Shown: piece after piece, positions 8,260 through 16,544 of the stretch
Position numbering within the stretch: the first letter of the stretch is position 1
Layout of the letters: the number at the start of each line of letters is the position of its first letter
Source of the DNA: an uncultured Acidaminococcus sp.
Lineage (GTDB): Bacteria; Bacillota_C; Negativicutes; Acidaminococcales; Acidaminococcaceae
Assembly (NCBI GenBank): GCA_900314165.1
Contig: OMUE01000178.1
Span: 1-23,121, forward strand
Reading direction: 5' to 3'
DNA: 23,121 nucleotides
Program-made: the position numbers and the translations under genes
Notes under the pieces: generated by a model
Seen by the model: only the letters and a program-made list of their open reading frames with translations
What the model was told of the DNA's origin: nothing
Databases searched by the model: none

Positions 8260-8977
8260 CACCATTCTCCTTTGTCAGTTCTATAGGTGGTTCTACATAC
8301 ATGGGCGCAAATGCCGCTTTTTGTTCTATGTGGATCTTCTTCAACCGCAGCAGCTCCAGCACGGCCAGAAACACGGCAATGACTTCTCCTGAACCGCCGT
8401 CCTCATGGGTCAGCAGCTTCCGGAAAGGCACAGGCTCCGTGCTTTGCTCCAGGACGCCCAAAATCTCATTCATCTTGTCCTGGACATTGAACTCCTGCCG
8501 GGCTACCACCGCTTCTTCCTCTTCTTCCGGCAGCAGGTTTGCCAGAGACCGCAGCAGATCTTCCAGAGAATACTGCTTCAGCTTCCGGATTCCCGGCAGT
8601 ACGGGCATGGGAGGGCGGGCCCTGGACAAGCTGGCCTTAGCCAGGCACTCCCGGAGCAGCTGGGCTCGTTTTTTGAATTTCCGGTATTCCACCAGCATCT
8701 CCACCAGCATCTGACGGGGATCCGCTTCTTCTTCGGCAGCCGCCTTTTCCTTGGGCAGCAGCATGCGGGATTTGATCTGCAGCAGCAGCGCCGCCATCAA
8801 AAGGAATTCGCTGGCTGCGTCCAGATCGTATTCCTGCATGGCGTCGATGTAGGCGATGTATTGGTCCGTAATGGACACAATGGGAATATCGTAGATATCG
8901 ATTTTATCTTTTTCTATCAAGTGGATCAGCAGGTCCAGAGGACCCTGGAAATCCGAGAGTTTTATGGTGTAAGACAT
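8237..8977 (-). CDS. scpA: Segregation and condensation protein ScpA
   Basis: ScpA is the kleisin that bridges the SMC heads and binds ScpB. The 246-residue protein has the conserved N-terminal block FQGPLDLLIHLIEKDKIDIYDIPI (about 9-32, which packs on the SMC neck), the helix ASEFLLMAALLLQIKSRMLLP, an acidic central linker (EEEEEAVVARQEF) and a C-terminal winged-helix segment (VIAVFLAVLELLRLKKI) that binds the SMC cap. ATG at 8977; the ribosome site is weak, because repeat element B begins about 14 nt upstream. scpB follows with overlapping frames. Confidence 0.95.
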   Translation of the reverse strand: MSYTIKLSDFQGPLDLLIHLIEKDKIDIYDIPIVSITDQYIAYIDAMQEYDLDAASEFLLMAALLLQIKSRMLLPKEKAAAEEEADPRQMLVEMLVEYRKFKKRAQLLRECLAKASLSRARPPMPVLPGIRKLKQYSLEDLLRSLANLLPEEEEEAVVARQEFNVQDKMNEILGVLEQSTEPVPFRKLLTHEDGGSGEVIAVFLAVLELLRLKKIHIEQKAAFAPMYVEPPIELTKENGDGTDEIR

Positions 8978-8990
8978 AGTTATCTTTGGT

Positions 8991-9183
8991 TAGTGGGCTA
9001 GTGGGCTAGGGGGCTAAGACGGACGACGGAAGACAGACGACGTACGATAGAGGAGCAAACCGTCTTATGCCGGTTTGAATAAGTTCCACGCGTAGCGTGG
9101 TTCCTCTTTCGTCTGTCGTATGTCGTCAGTCGGTCGTCGTCATCATCCAATACGGAGCCCCTCTTCACTCTTCGCTCTTCGCT
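8991..9183. repeat. Mosaic intergenic repeat, element B (full-length type)
   Basis: Fills the gap between scpA and the M50 protease gene. From the left, it has an octad head of TAGTGGGC, TAGTGGGC and TAGGGGGC (8991-9014). A left arm of about 39 nt follows (from 9018), then hairpin AAACCG/CGGTTT, hairpin CCACGC-GTA-GCGTGG (9086-9100), and a right arm that is an imperfect reverse complement of the left arm (about three quarters paired). A short spacer leads to three 7-bp units CTTCACT/CTTCGCT (9163-9183) that end one base before the M50 stop codon. Elements H and I have the same order and nearly the same sequence. Confidence 0.9.
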
Positions 9184-9184
9184 T

Positions 9185-9811
9185 TTACAGGAAAATCACG
9201 CCCAGCACAAGCCGGCACAGGCTCAGGTACAAGTTGGCAAGGGGCGAAATCACGCGGCCCACGATGCCCGTGAAGCAGATGACGATGAGGATCAGGGTGC
9301 TGTAACGACCTACCAGCTGTTCGTAACGGTAGGCTTTGTCATAGGGCAGCAGTTCTCCCAGGATCCGATACCCATCCATAGGCGGTACGGGCAGCAGATT
9401 GAAGAAGGCGAACCACACATTGTACAGCATGAGCCAGTCTAAAAAATAGATGACGCCATAGCTGGCGTGTAGGAAACGAGCGAACACCACCTGCAGCAGC
9501 ATGGACAGGAAACACAGAAACAAGTTGATGCCGGGGCCTGCAAAAGCCACCTTCATCATGCCTGTATGAGGATTTTTATAATACCGGGAATCGACCCGCA
9601 CAGGTTTGGCCCAGCCGAACCCTACCAATAGCAGCATCAGGGACCCGATTAGGTCCAGATGAGCCAGTGGGTTCATGGTCAGCCGTCCGTCCAGCTCCGG
9701 AGTAGGATCCCCCAGAGAGGAAGACATGGCGCCGTGGGCATATTCGTGCACCGTGATGGTCAGCAGCAATGCCGGCACCCGGTAAATCATGGAAGCATCG
9801 AGGCTTAACAT
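9185..9811 (-). CDS. Site-2-type zinc metalloprotease (M50 family)
   Basis: A membrane-embedded protease of the M50/site-2 family, SpoIVFB-like subgroup without PDZ or CBS domains. The 208 residues contain the zinc-binding HEYAH (H22, E23, H26) inside the first hydrophobic segment and N138LLPVPPMDG, where D146 is the third zinc ligand. Hydrophobic stretches near 10-30, 53-68, 92-115, 120-140 and 172-205 predict four to six membrane segments. The substrate is unknown. ATG at 9811 with AAAGGAG 9 nt upstream. It precedes scpA-scpB on the same strand, an arrangement common in Firmicutes, but here element B separates it from scpA. Confidence 0.9.
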   Translation of the reverse strand: MLSLDASMIYRVPALLLTITVHEYAHGAMSSSLGDPTPELDGRLTMNPLAHLDLIGSLMLLLVGFGWAKPVRVDSRYYKNPHTGMMKVAFAGPGINLFLCFLSMLLQVVFARFLHASYGVIYFLDWLMLYNVWFAFFNLLPVPPMDGYRILGELLPYDKAYRYEQLVGRYSTLILIVICFTGIVGRVISPLANLYLSLCRLVLGVIFL

Positions 9812-9832
9812 TTGCTTGGACTCCTTTGATAA

Positions 9833-9893
9833 AGCGAAGAGCGAAAAGTGAAGAGCGAAGAGGGTGCTCCCGCACTACCCCACTAATCCCTAG
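9833..9893. repeat. Partial mosaic repeat, element C (heptad tail plus octad head only)
   Basis: Four 7-bp units AGCGAAG, AGCGAAA, AGTGAAG, AGCGAAG (9833-9860) are followed by GGGTGCTCC and an octad-head remnant (CTACCCCACTAATCCCTAG, ending about 9893). The orientation is opposite to elements B, H and I, and the central palindrome is missing. It lies just upstream of the M50 gene's ribosome site, after the codY terminator. It looks like a deleted or half-size member of the same family. Confidence 0.75.
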
Positions 9894-9901
9894 GATTACA
9901 C

Positions 9902-9936
9902 AAACGGGGTCAAGTGCCGTAGCATTGACCCCGTTT
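9902..9936 (-). terminator. Hairpin terminator downstream of codY
   Basis: Arms AAACGGGGTCAA (9902-9913) and TTGACCCCGTTT (9925-9936) pair perfectly over 12 bp around an 11-nt loop. It lies 13 nt past the codY stop. Reading the minus strand, the stem is followed by GTTTGTGT, a short and imperfect T tract. Reading the plus strand it is followed by TTTTAT. It is probably an intrinsic terminator closing the dprA-to-codY unit. Confidence 0.85.
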
Positions 9937-9949
9937 TATCTACGAATCT

Positions 9950-10726
9950 TTATTTCTTATGTTCCTTCAGGCCATCCCGCAGATATTCGTTCAGGATGCG
10001 CACATAGGTACCCTTCATGCCCAAAGATTCTGTTTCCAGGACCCCGGCACTTTCGAATTTCCGCAAAGCGTTGACGATGACGCTGCGGGTGATGCCGGCC
10101 TGGTCGGCAATCTTGCTGGCCACCAGCAGGCCTTCATCTCCGGGCAGAGCCTTCAGGATTTCAGAGATAGCTTCCAGTTCACTGTAGGACAGGTTGGAGA
10201 AGGCAATCTGCACCATAGCCTTCTTCCGGGAGGCTTCTTCGATGTGCAGGGCTTTGTCGTGCAACAGCTGCATGCCAATAACCGTCGCAGCGTATTCGCT
10301 GAGCAGCAGGTCCGCATCCACAAACTCCTTCTTGAATTTGCCCAAGATCAGGGTGCCCAGACGGACGCCGTTCCCGAAAATAGGTACAACCGTCGTGAAT
10401 TTGCTTTCAAACAAGCAGCGGGTATCTTCGCTGAAAGCGCACATATTCTTTACCAGACGATAGTTAGAAGACGTTTCCCGAATCCCTTCCAGCCAGTTTA
10501 CATAGCTTTCGGGGAATTTGCCCACGTCCAGAACCTTTTTGATCATCAGTTCACATTCAAAACCGTCCAAAATGGCGTAGCCCAGCAGATCACCGGTGCT
10601 GGATACGATATAGATGTTGGACTTGATCACATCCCTCAGGACTTCAGCCATCTTCTTGTAGCTGACGCTTTCCGTATTTTGCAGAAGCTTGTTGATCATA
10701 CGGGTTTTTTCTAACAATGCTAACAT
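9950..10726 (-). CDS. codY: GTP-sensing transcriptional repressor CodY
   Basis: CodY is the global nutritional regulator of low-GC Gram-positives and relatives. It binds DNA when GTP and branched-chain amino acids are plentiful. The 258 residues match the usual 259. An N-terminal GAF domain (about 1-155) for isoleucine/valine sensing is followed by a linker helix and a C-terminal winged helix, with recognition region ASKIADQAGITRSVIVNALR (203-222) and a LGMKGTYVRI wing. The ATG at 10726 has a strong AGGAGGGG site 15 nt after the xerC stop. It is the last gene of dprA-topA-trmFO-xerC-codY. A CodY-box-like palindrome upstream of xerC (11747-11762) suggests possible autoregulation. Confidence 0.97.
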   Translation of the reverse strand: MLALLEKTRMINKLLQNTESVSYKKMAEVLRDVIKSNIYIVSSTGDLLGYAILDGFECELMIKKVLDVGKFPESYVNWLEGIRETSSNYRLVKNMCAFSEDTRCLFESKFTTVVPIFGNGVRLGTLILGKFKKEFVDADLLLSEYAATVIGMQLLHDKALHIEEASRKKAMVQIAFSNLSYSELEAISEILKALPGDEGLLVASKIADQAGITRSVIVNALRKFESAGVLETESLGMKGTYVRILNEYLRDGLKEHKK

Positions 10727-10741
10727 AAATGTCCCCTCCTG

Positions 10742-11659
10742 TCAGGCTCTTGGATGATGTTTTTCATAGACTGCAGTCAGTCGCTCTGCAGTTACATGTG
10801 TATAAATCTGGGTTGTGGACAAACTTACATGACCCAGTAACTCCTGCACGGACCGCAAATCCGCTCCGTGGTCCAGCAGATGAGTAGCAAAGGTATGGCG
10901 GATGGTGTGAGGGCTCACATGTTTCTGCATGGCCGTCATCTCCACATACTTGTCCAGAATCCGCCGCACGCTGCGAGCCGTCAGGGAACCTCCCCGGCTG
11001 TTCACAAACACACTGGAATGAGGTGCTGCCTTGTACTTTGCCATGAGCTGCCTGCGGCTTTCCCGCAGGTAATGCTCCATAGCCTGCACACAGGGATGGC
11101 CCAGAGGCACCAGGCGCTCCTTATTCCCCTTGCCCAAAAGGAGTACATACCGGTTGCTCAGGTCCAACCTGTCCAGGGTGAGCCCTACGAGCTCGGACAC
11201 CCGGCAGCCTGTAGAATACAGCATTTCCAGGATAGCTCTGTCCCGGCAGCCCAGTTCCGTCGTCACATCCGGCATCTTCAGCAGGAGATCGATCTCGAAT
11301 TCCTCCAGGAAGACGGGAAGTTTCTTCTCCAGCTTCGGCGTCCGGACCTTCGTAAACGGGTTCATGGGTACTGCTCCCTCCCGCCGTAGATACCGGTAGA
11401 AGGAACGCAAGGAGGAAATCCTGCGGGCAATGGTCTTGCGGGCAAATTCCTGCTGGTGCATATACGCCAGATAGGAACGGATGTCCAGCACCTTCACAGC
11501 CTGCCAGTCCAAAGGTTTCCCTTTGGAAGCCAGGAAATCCGCAAAATGCCGGATGTCTGCCTCATAATTCGACACCGTCAAAGGAGAATCATTTTTCTCC
11601 ACGGTCAGGTAGATCTTGAAATGATCCACCCACTGCTCATTCGTTAACCCCTTTTCCAT
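10742..11659 (-). CDS. xerC: Site-specific tyrosine recombinase XerC (CodV)
   Basis: XerC acts with XerD at the dif site to resolve chromosome dimers. The 305-residue protein has an N-terminal SAM-like core-binding domain (about 10-90) and a catalytic domain with R153 (GCRVSE), K177 (GKGNKER), H251 and R254 (HTIRHTFATHLL), H277 (GHVSLSTTQ) and the nucleophile Y286 (QIYTH). All expected active-site residues are present. The start is the ATG at 11659, with GAGGA 6-7 nt upstream; a TTG four codons earlier falls on that ribosome site and is unlikely. It lies between trmFO and codY, as CodV does in Bacillus, though hslV and hslU are missing here. XerD-type identity is less likely given the synteny. 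Confidence 0.94.
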   Translation of the reverse strand: MEKGLTNEQWVDHFKIYLTVEKNDSPLTVSNYEADIRHFADFLASKGKPLDWQAVKVLDIRSYLAYMHQQEFARKTIARRISSLRSFYRYLRREGAVPMNPFTKVRTPKLEKKLPVFLEEFEIDLLLKMPDVTTELGCRDRAILEMLYSTGCRVSELVGLTLDRLDLSNRYVLLLGKGNKERLVPLGHPCVQAMEHYLRESRRQLMAKYKAAPHSSVFVNSRGGSLTARSVRRILDKYVEMTAMQKHVSPHTIRHTFATHLLDHGADLRSVQELLGHVSLSTTQIYTHVTAERLTAVYEKHHPRA

Positions 11660-11725
11660 GGCAGTCCTCAAAATATTTCAAATTACAGTTAATTCCAGAC
11701 AATTCATACTACCATATCCAGAAAC

Positions 11726-11762
11726 ATTATACAAGAGACTTTTTGTAATTTTCCAGAAAATT
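11726..11762 (-). promoter_or_regulatory. Candidate CodY-responsive promoter for xerC-codY
   Basis: On the minus strand a perfect TATAAT lies at 11726-11731, overlapping the trmFO stop codon and about 67 nt before the xerC ATG. The palindrome AATTTTC-TG-GAAAATT (11747-11762) covers the place where the -35 box would be. The CodY consensus is AATTTTCWGAAAATT; this site has one extra central base, or two mismatches in 15 when aligned from either end. No good -35 hexamer is visible. The palindrome is inside the last codons of trmFO, so chance is possible. Confidence 0.45.
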
Positions 11763-13043
11763 TAAACTCCGTTTTGCAATAGCCCCATTTTTCTCTTTTT
11801 TGTTCCGGATTTTAGGGCCATCCCAGGGGGCAATGAGCCCAAAATTCACGTTCATGGGCTGGAAATGCTTCACATCCGGGTTGCTGATGTAGTGGGAAAG
11901 AGCCCCGATAGCCGTTTCCTTAGGAAATAGGTTAACCTGACGGCCTCTGAGAATCTGTCCTAAATACAAGCCAGCTAACAAACCGGAGCTGGCAGATTCC
12001 ACATAGCCCTCTACCCCGGTCATCTGTCCGGCAAAATACATATGGGGATTGATCCTTAAGGAATAATCCGGATTCAACAGAAGAGGAGAATTCAGATAAG
12101 AATTTTTATGCATGACCCCATACCGGACAAATTCGGCGTTCTCCAGTCCGGGAATCATACGAAATACCCGCCGCTGTTCCGGCCAGCGCAAATGGGTCTG
12201 GAACCCGACGATATTGTATAATGTTCCAGCTCCATTGTCCTGCCGCAATTGGACCACCGCATAAGGTTCCTCCCCTGTCCGGGGATCCGGCAGGCCCACG
12301 GGCTTCAGGGGCCCGAAGCGCATGGTATCTTCGCCCCGCAGGGCCATTTCTTCTATAGGCATGCAGGCTTCGAACACGTTGCCGTGCTCGAAATCCTTTA
12401 CGGGTGCCGTTTCCGCATGGCACAGCTCCGTCCAGAAGCGGATATATTCTTCTTTTGTGAAGGGGCAGTTGTAGTAGGCCGCTTCCCCTTTGTCATAGCG
12501 GGAAGCCTTGTACACCTTATCCATATCCAGGGAGTCTATGGTCACGATGGGCGCCGCCGCGTCAAAGAAATGGAAATAATCCTTCTGGACCAGTTTCCCG
12601 ATGGCACTGGACAAAGGTTCTCCTGTCAAAGGCCCGGTAGCCGTAATGACGTAGTCCTCCGGAGCGAACCGGTCGTAATCCGTCACTTCCTCGTTGACCA
12701 CAGTAATGAGAGGATTGCTCCGGACCAAGTCCGTCACGGCCTGGGCAAAGCCTTCCCGGTCCACGGCCAGGGCACCTCCGGCCGGTACCTGATGGGCGTC
12801 CGCCGCCTGCATGATGACGGAATCCAGCCGCCGCATTTCTTCCTTCAAAAGCCCTACGGCGTTCTCGATATTGCCGGCCCGGAAAGAATTGCTGCAAACC
12901 AGCTCGCTGAATAAGGCCGTATGGTGGGCCGGATCGGATTTAGCCGGCCGCATTTCATACAAGGTCACAGGGATTCCCTGTTTTGCCAGCTGCCAGGCTG
13001 CTTCACTGCCAGCCAGACCGGCACCGATTACATATACACTCAT
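11727..13043 (-). CDS. trmFO: Folate/FAD-dependent tRNA (m5U54) methyltransferase TrmFO
   Basis: TrmFO makes 5-methyluridine at position 54 of the tRNA T-loop, using methylenetetrahydrofolate and FADH2. The 438 residues fit the family. [10 protein letters not shown] (7-16) is the FAD-binding loop. C50 in LVCSNSFR and C227 in FEACMPIE are the two conserved cysteines of the active centre. [19 protein letters not shown] forms the C-terminal FAD contact. The ATG at 13043 overlaps the topA stop as ATGA and is preceded by AGAGGG. The final codons contain the CodY-like palindrome, and the stop codon lies within a TATAAT sequence that may be a promoter for xerC. Confidence 0.96.
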   Translation of the reverse strand: MSVYVIGAGLAGSEAAWQLAKQGIPVTLYEMRPAKSDPAHHTALFSELVCSNSFRAGNIENAVGLLKEEMRRLDSVIMQAADAHQVPAGGALAVDREGFAQAVTDLVRSNPLITVVNEEVTDYDRFAPEDYVITATGPLTGEPLSSAIGKLVQKDYFHFFDAAAPIVTIDSLDMDKVYKASRYDKGEAAYYNCPFTKEEYIRFWTELCHAETAPVKDFEHGNVFEACMPIEEMALRGEDTMRFGPLKPVGLPDPRTGEEPYAVVQLRQDNGAGTLYNIVGFQTHLRWPEQRRVFRMIPGLENAEFVRYGVMHKNSYLNSPLLLNPDYSLRINPHMYFAGQMTGVEGYVESASSGLLAGLYLGQILRGRQVNLFPKETAIGALSHYISNPDVKHFQPMNVNFGLIAPWDGPKIRNKKEKNGAIAKRSLNFLENYKKSLV

Positions 13044-15151
13044 TCGTTACCCTCTTTTTCTACTGTTTCCGGACGGGAGCGCTTCAAGGTGCTGTTGGGA
13101 CATTTCTCGTTGCTGCAGTGCAGGATCTTGTTGCCCCGCCGGTCTACATGCTCCACCATCATGCTGCCGCAGTCCGGACATACCTCATTCGTAGGCTTGT
13201 CCCAGGACGTAAAGCGGCAGGACGGATAGTTGGCACAGCCGTAAAACAGCCGTCCCGTCTTGCTGTGGCGCTCGATGAGCTCCCCACCGCACTTAGGGCA
13301 CTTGACGCCCACCTTCACCAGGATGGGCTTCGTATTCCGGCATTCCGGGAAGCCCGGGCAGGCCAGGAATTTGCCATGGCGCCCTTCCTTCACCACCATG
13401 AAGCGGCCGCATTTTTCACATTTCACATCGCTGACGATGACGGGCTTTTCTACTACAGGGATGTTCTTATCCGCTACGGTGAGAGCCTGCTCGAAGGGCC
13501 CGTAGAACTCCTTCAGCACCGTGTCTTTATCCGTCTTATGTTCGCTGATATCGTCCAGTTCCTTTTCCATGTGGGCGCTGAACGGTACGTCGATGAAGTT
13601 GTGGAAGTACTGGGTCAGCATATCGATGGTCAGCTTGCCCAGTTCCGTGGGCATGAGCTTTTTGCCTTCCCGGGCCACGTAGCCCCGGCCCTGTATGGTC
13701 TGGATAATGGGCGCATACGTGCTGGGACGGCCGATGCCCTTTTCTTCCAGTTCTTTGACCAGGGTCGCTTCTGTAAAGTAAGGAGGCGGTTCCGTAAAAT
13801 GCTGGACCGCTTCGTTCATGCGCACCAGGTCCAGCGCCGTCCCCTTCGGCAGGGCAGGCACCTTTTTATCTTTTTCTTCATCTTTCTTGTCGGCCAGCTT
13901 CAGGAACCCATCGAACTTCACTACGGAACCGGAGGCCCGCAGTTCGTAATTATCCCCGCTGATGGTAAGGGTGGTCAGCTGGCTGATGCTGCTCTGCATC
14001 TGGCAGGCCACGGCCCGCTTCCAGATCAGGGTGTACAGCTTCAGCTGGTCCTTATCCAGGTAGGGCGCCACAGATTCCGGGGTCCGTTCCACGCTGGTAG
14101 GACGGATGGCTTCGTGGGCTTCCTGGGCATTCTTCCGGCTGGAATACACCTGAGGAGCTTTCGGCAGATAGGCGTCCCCATAGTTGGCTGCAATATAATT
14201 CCGGATTTCCGCCACCGCCTGGTCGGCCAGGTGCACGGAGTCCGTACGCATGTACGTAATGAGACCTACGGAGCCTTTGCGGCCCAAGGTTACGCCTTCA
14301 TACAGCTGCTGGGCCACCAGCATGGTCTTCCGGGTGGTAAAATTCAACTTCTTTACAGCTTCCTGCTGGAGGCTGGACGTGGTAAAGGGAGCTACAGGCC
14401 GGCGCACCCGATCCTTGACGGAGCAGTCCTCCACCTGGTACTTAGCCTTCTTCAGGTCCGCTGTCACCTGATCCGCTTCCTGTTTATTGTGGATGGTCAG
14501 CTTCTTGCCATCCTTCTTTGTGGCTTCTGCCGTCAGCTTTGGCGTCTTACCCTCTGGCGCCAGCACGACGGAACTGGTCCAGTATTCTTCCGGTTCAAAA
14601 TCGTCGATTTCCTTCTGCCGGTCACAGAGGATCTTGACAGCTACGGACTGAACCCGTCCTGCGGACAGGCCTTTGCGGACCTTCCGCCACAAAAGGGGGC
14701 TCAGCTGGTACCCTACAATCCGGTCCAGAATCCGTCGGGTCTGCTGGGCATCCACCATATCCATATCGATGGCATGGGGCTTCTTCAGAGCATCCTTCAC
14801 GGCCTGGGATGTGATTTCATGGAACGAAATCCGGCAGGGGCTCTCAGGATTCACACCCAGGATATGGCCCAGATGCCAGGCGATGGCTTCCCCTTCCCGG
14901 TCAGGGTCCGTTGCCAGATAGATTTTATCCGCTTTTTTGGCCAGGGTCCGCAGCTCTTTGATGAGCTCCCCTTTGCCACGGATATTGATGTATTTCGGTT
15001 CGAAATTATGTTCCACATCTACGCCGAACTGGCTTTTGGGCAGATCCCGCAGATGGCCCATGGAGGCGCGGACGGTGTAATTCCTGCCCAGGAATTTCTC
15101 TATGGTTTTGGATTTCGTAGGAGATTCTACGATAACCAGGTTCTTTGCCAC
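13040..15151 (-). CDS. topA: DNA topoisomerase I (type IA)
   Basis: Relaxes negative supercoils through a transient 5'-phosphotyrosine link. The 703-residue protein begins with a Toprim domain (E9 in VESPTKS; D82 and D84 in TDPDREGE). The catalytic tyrosine is Y300 in [10 protein letters not shown], within the type IA core. Three C4 zinc-ribbon repeats follow (about 578-604, 618-645, 658-684). The start is GTG at 15151, 8 nt after AGGAGG; the conserved [12 protein letters not shown] terminus supports it. The upstream dprA stop overlaps this ribosome site and the downstream trmFO start overlaps the stop, so the three genes are tightly coupled. Confidence 0.97.
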   Translation of the reverse strand: MAKNLVIVESPTKSKTIEKFLGRNYTVRASMGHLRDLPKSQFGVDVEHNFEPKYINIRGKGELIKELRTLAKKADKIYLATDPDREGEAIAWHLGHILGVNPESPCRISFHEITSQAVKDALKKPHAIDMDMVDAQQTRRILDRIVGYQLSPLLWRKVRKGLSAGRVQSVAVKILCDRQKEIDDFEPEEYWTSSVVLAPEGKTPKLTAEATKKDGKKLTIHNKQEADQVTADLKKAKYQVEDCSVKDRVRRPVAPFTTSSLQQEAVKKLNFTTRKTMLVAQQLYEGVTLGRKGSVGLITYMRTDSVHLADQAVAEIRNYIAANYGDAYLPKAPQVYSSRKNAQEAHEAIRPTSVERTPESVAPYLDKDQLKLYTLIWKRAVACQMQSSISQLTTLTISGDNYELRASGSVVKFDGFLKLADKKDEEKDKKVPALPKGTALDLVRMNEAVQHFTEPPPYFTEATLVKELEEKGIGRPSTYAPIIQTIQGRGYVAREGKKLMPTELGKLTIDMLTQYFHNFIDVPFSAHMEKELDDISEHKTDKDTVLKEFYGPFEQALTVADKNIPVVEKPVIVSDVKCEKCGRFMVVKEGRHGKFLACPGFPECRNTKPILVKVGVKCPKCGGELIERHSKTGRLFYGCANYPSCRFTSWDKPTNEVCPDCGSMMVEHVDRRGNKILHCSNEKCPNSTLKRSRPETVEKEGNE

Positions 15152-15163
15152 AATGATTTCCTC

Positions 15164-16270
15164 CTATACTACATAATATCTGTCAGCAGGCCCCTTGCGG
15201 ATCTTGCCTGCCAGTTCCAATTCCAGGGCGGCCATGTTCAATTGGGCCAGCGACTGGGGAAAATGTTCTGCTATGGATTCCAGAGAATGGGATTGGCCCT
15301 GCCGGCTGAGCCATTGGTACAACTCCTCCTGCAAGGGATCTGTTTTCACAGGATCCGGTGGAAACAAGCTTGCCCCGTCTTCTTCCGGTTCCTGACCTGT
15401 CAGCTGTCCCTGCAACAGGGCAGCCACCTGCTCCGGTGTGGTCACCAGGCGGGCTCCTTCCTGGATTAATTTATGAGTCCCTTTGCTGACCGGTGATGAG
15501 ATAGGCCCGGGAATGGCATACACATCCCGGTTTTCGTCCGCCGCCAGATGAGCAGTGATCATGGCGCCGCTTTTCACGGCCGCTTCCACTACCAGGACTC
15601 CTTTGGACAGGCCCACAATGATCCGGTTGCGCAGGGGAAAATGCAGGGCCAGGCTTTCTGTCCAAGGGGTAAACTCTGTGATGAGAGCTCCCTGGCTGCA
15701 GATTTTATCGAACAGACGGACATGGTCCGAAGGATATAAATGTTCAAAACCACCGCCCAGAACAGCTACGGTTGTGCCGTGAGCTTTTAAGGCTCCTGTA
15801 TGGGCTGCGGCATCTATGCCATAAGCTCCGCCGCTGATGATGGAAATGCCTCGTCCAGCCAGCTTGGCGGCAAAGTGCTCTGCATTGCCCAAACCGTAGG
15901 GTGTGGCTTTGCGGGAGCCTACGATGGCCAGGGCTCCTGAGGTATCCGTCAGCGTCCCCTTCACATACAACACAGGCGGTGGATCCGCAATGTGCCGCAA
16001 GAGTTCAGGATAGGAGTCGTCCAGCAGGGTGAGGATCGTGACCCCGTGGGTTTCGCAATAGGTGTACAGCCGTTCCGGCAGGTCCTCCCGCATCTGACTG
16101 TCCCAATTTCTCGCCTGTCCGGCCGTCAAGAGGCCTTGATGGGCCAATTCCTGGGGGCTGGCCTGTAAGGCCTGTTTGGCTGTGCCGAAATGAGAAAGAA
16201 AATACTTCATCTTTTGGGGCGCCTGGTAGCCTAATAAGGCCGCCAGCGCCGCCCAATAATATTGTTCCAT
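15164..16270 (-). CDS. dprA: DNA processing protein DprA (Smf)
   Basis: DprA binds incoming single-stranded DNA and loads RecA during natural transformation; it is also widespread in species not known to be competent. The 368-residue protein has an N-terminal helical region (about 1-75), the Rossmann-like DprA core with GSRKATPYG (118-126), SGGAYGIDAAAH (146-157), FPLRNRII (211-218) and SGAMITA (234-240), and a C-terminal winged helix (about 305-368). ATG at 16270; GGAG lies 11 nt upstream, a little far. It is the first gene of the dprA-to-codY unit, and an AT-rich gap upstream should hold its promoter. Confidence 0.95.
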   Translation of the reverse strand: MEQYYWAALAALLGYQAPQKMKYFLSHFGTAKQALQASPQELAHQGLLTAGQARNWDSQMREDLPERLYTYCETHGVTILTLLDDSYPELLRHIADPPPVLYVKGTLTDTSGALAIVGSRKATPYGLGNAEHFAAKLAGRGISIISGGAYGIDAAAHTGALKAHGTTVAVLGGGFEHLYPSDHVRLFDKICSQGALITEFTPWTESLALHFPLRNRIIVGLSKGVLVVEAAVKSGAMITAHLAADENRDVYAIPGPISSPVSKGTHKLIQEGARLVTTPEQVAALLQGQLTGQEPEEDGASLFPPDPVKTDPLQEELYQWLSRQGQSHSLESIAEHFPQSLAQLNMAALELELAGKIRKGPADRYYVV

Positions 16271-16540
16271 ATGGACTTCATCTCCTGGTTTGTCGTTGTT
16301 ACTACTGTACCACGGATTCTCCGAAAGTACCTAATGTTGCGGTAAAAGGGTCGATTCTCTACGGATTTTGCTTCATTATTCATTGGCAGTTAATTCTGAA
16401 ACGCGTTTATTATTGTAATAAACTAGTTGATAGTATACAGTCGTTATGCAGAAAAAATCAAGAGGATAGTAAGAATCCTCTGAAAAAGGATTGTGAAAAA
16501 GCTAACATTTATTACGTTTTTAATAAAATATTTCGTCCTA
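16271..16540. other. AT-rich intergenic stretch with inverted repeats, no ORF
   Basis: This stretch is visibly richer in A and T than the surrounding genes. It contains a perfect inverted repeat GTTTATTA-TTG-TAATAAAC (16405-16423). A hairpin AGAGGAT/ATCCTCT (16461-16467 with 16475-16481) is followed on the minus strand by TGATTTTTT, resembling a weak intrinsic terminator. A second TTTATTA...TAATAAA pair lies at 16508-16527. The part nearest 16271 should contain the dprA promoter, but I see no convincing -35/-10 pair. No coding region is supported. Confidence 0.6.
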
Positions 16541-16544
16541 GTTG

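Noticed and set aside
9163..9183. Tandem heptads considered as a CRISPR array or origin iterons
   Set aside because: The units are contiguous, with no spacers, there are no cas genes, and no replication initiator gene is nearby.
12983..15469. 828-codon plus-strand open frame antisense to topA and part of dprA
   Set aside because: It has no domain or motif and an atypical composition, and it lies opposite a clear topA with Toprim, catalytic Tyr and zinc motifs. It is a shadow caused by the codon bias of topA.
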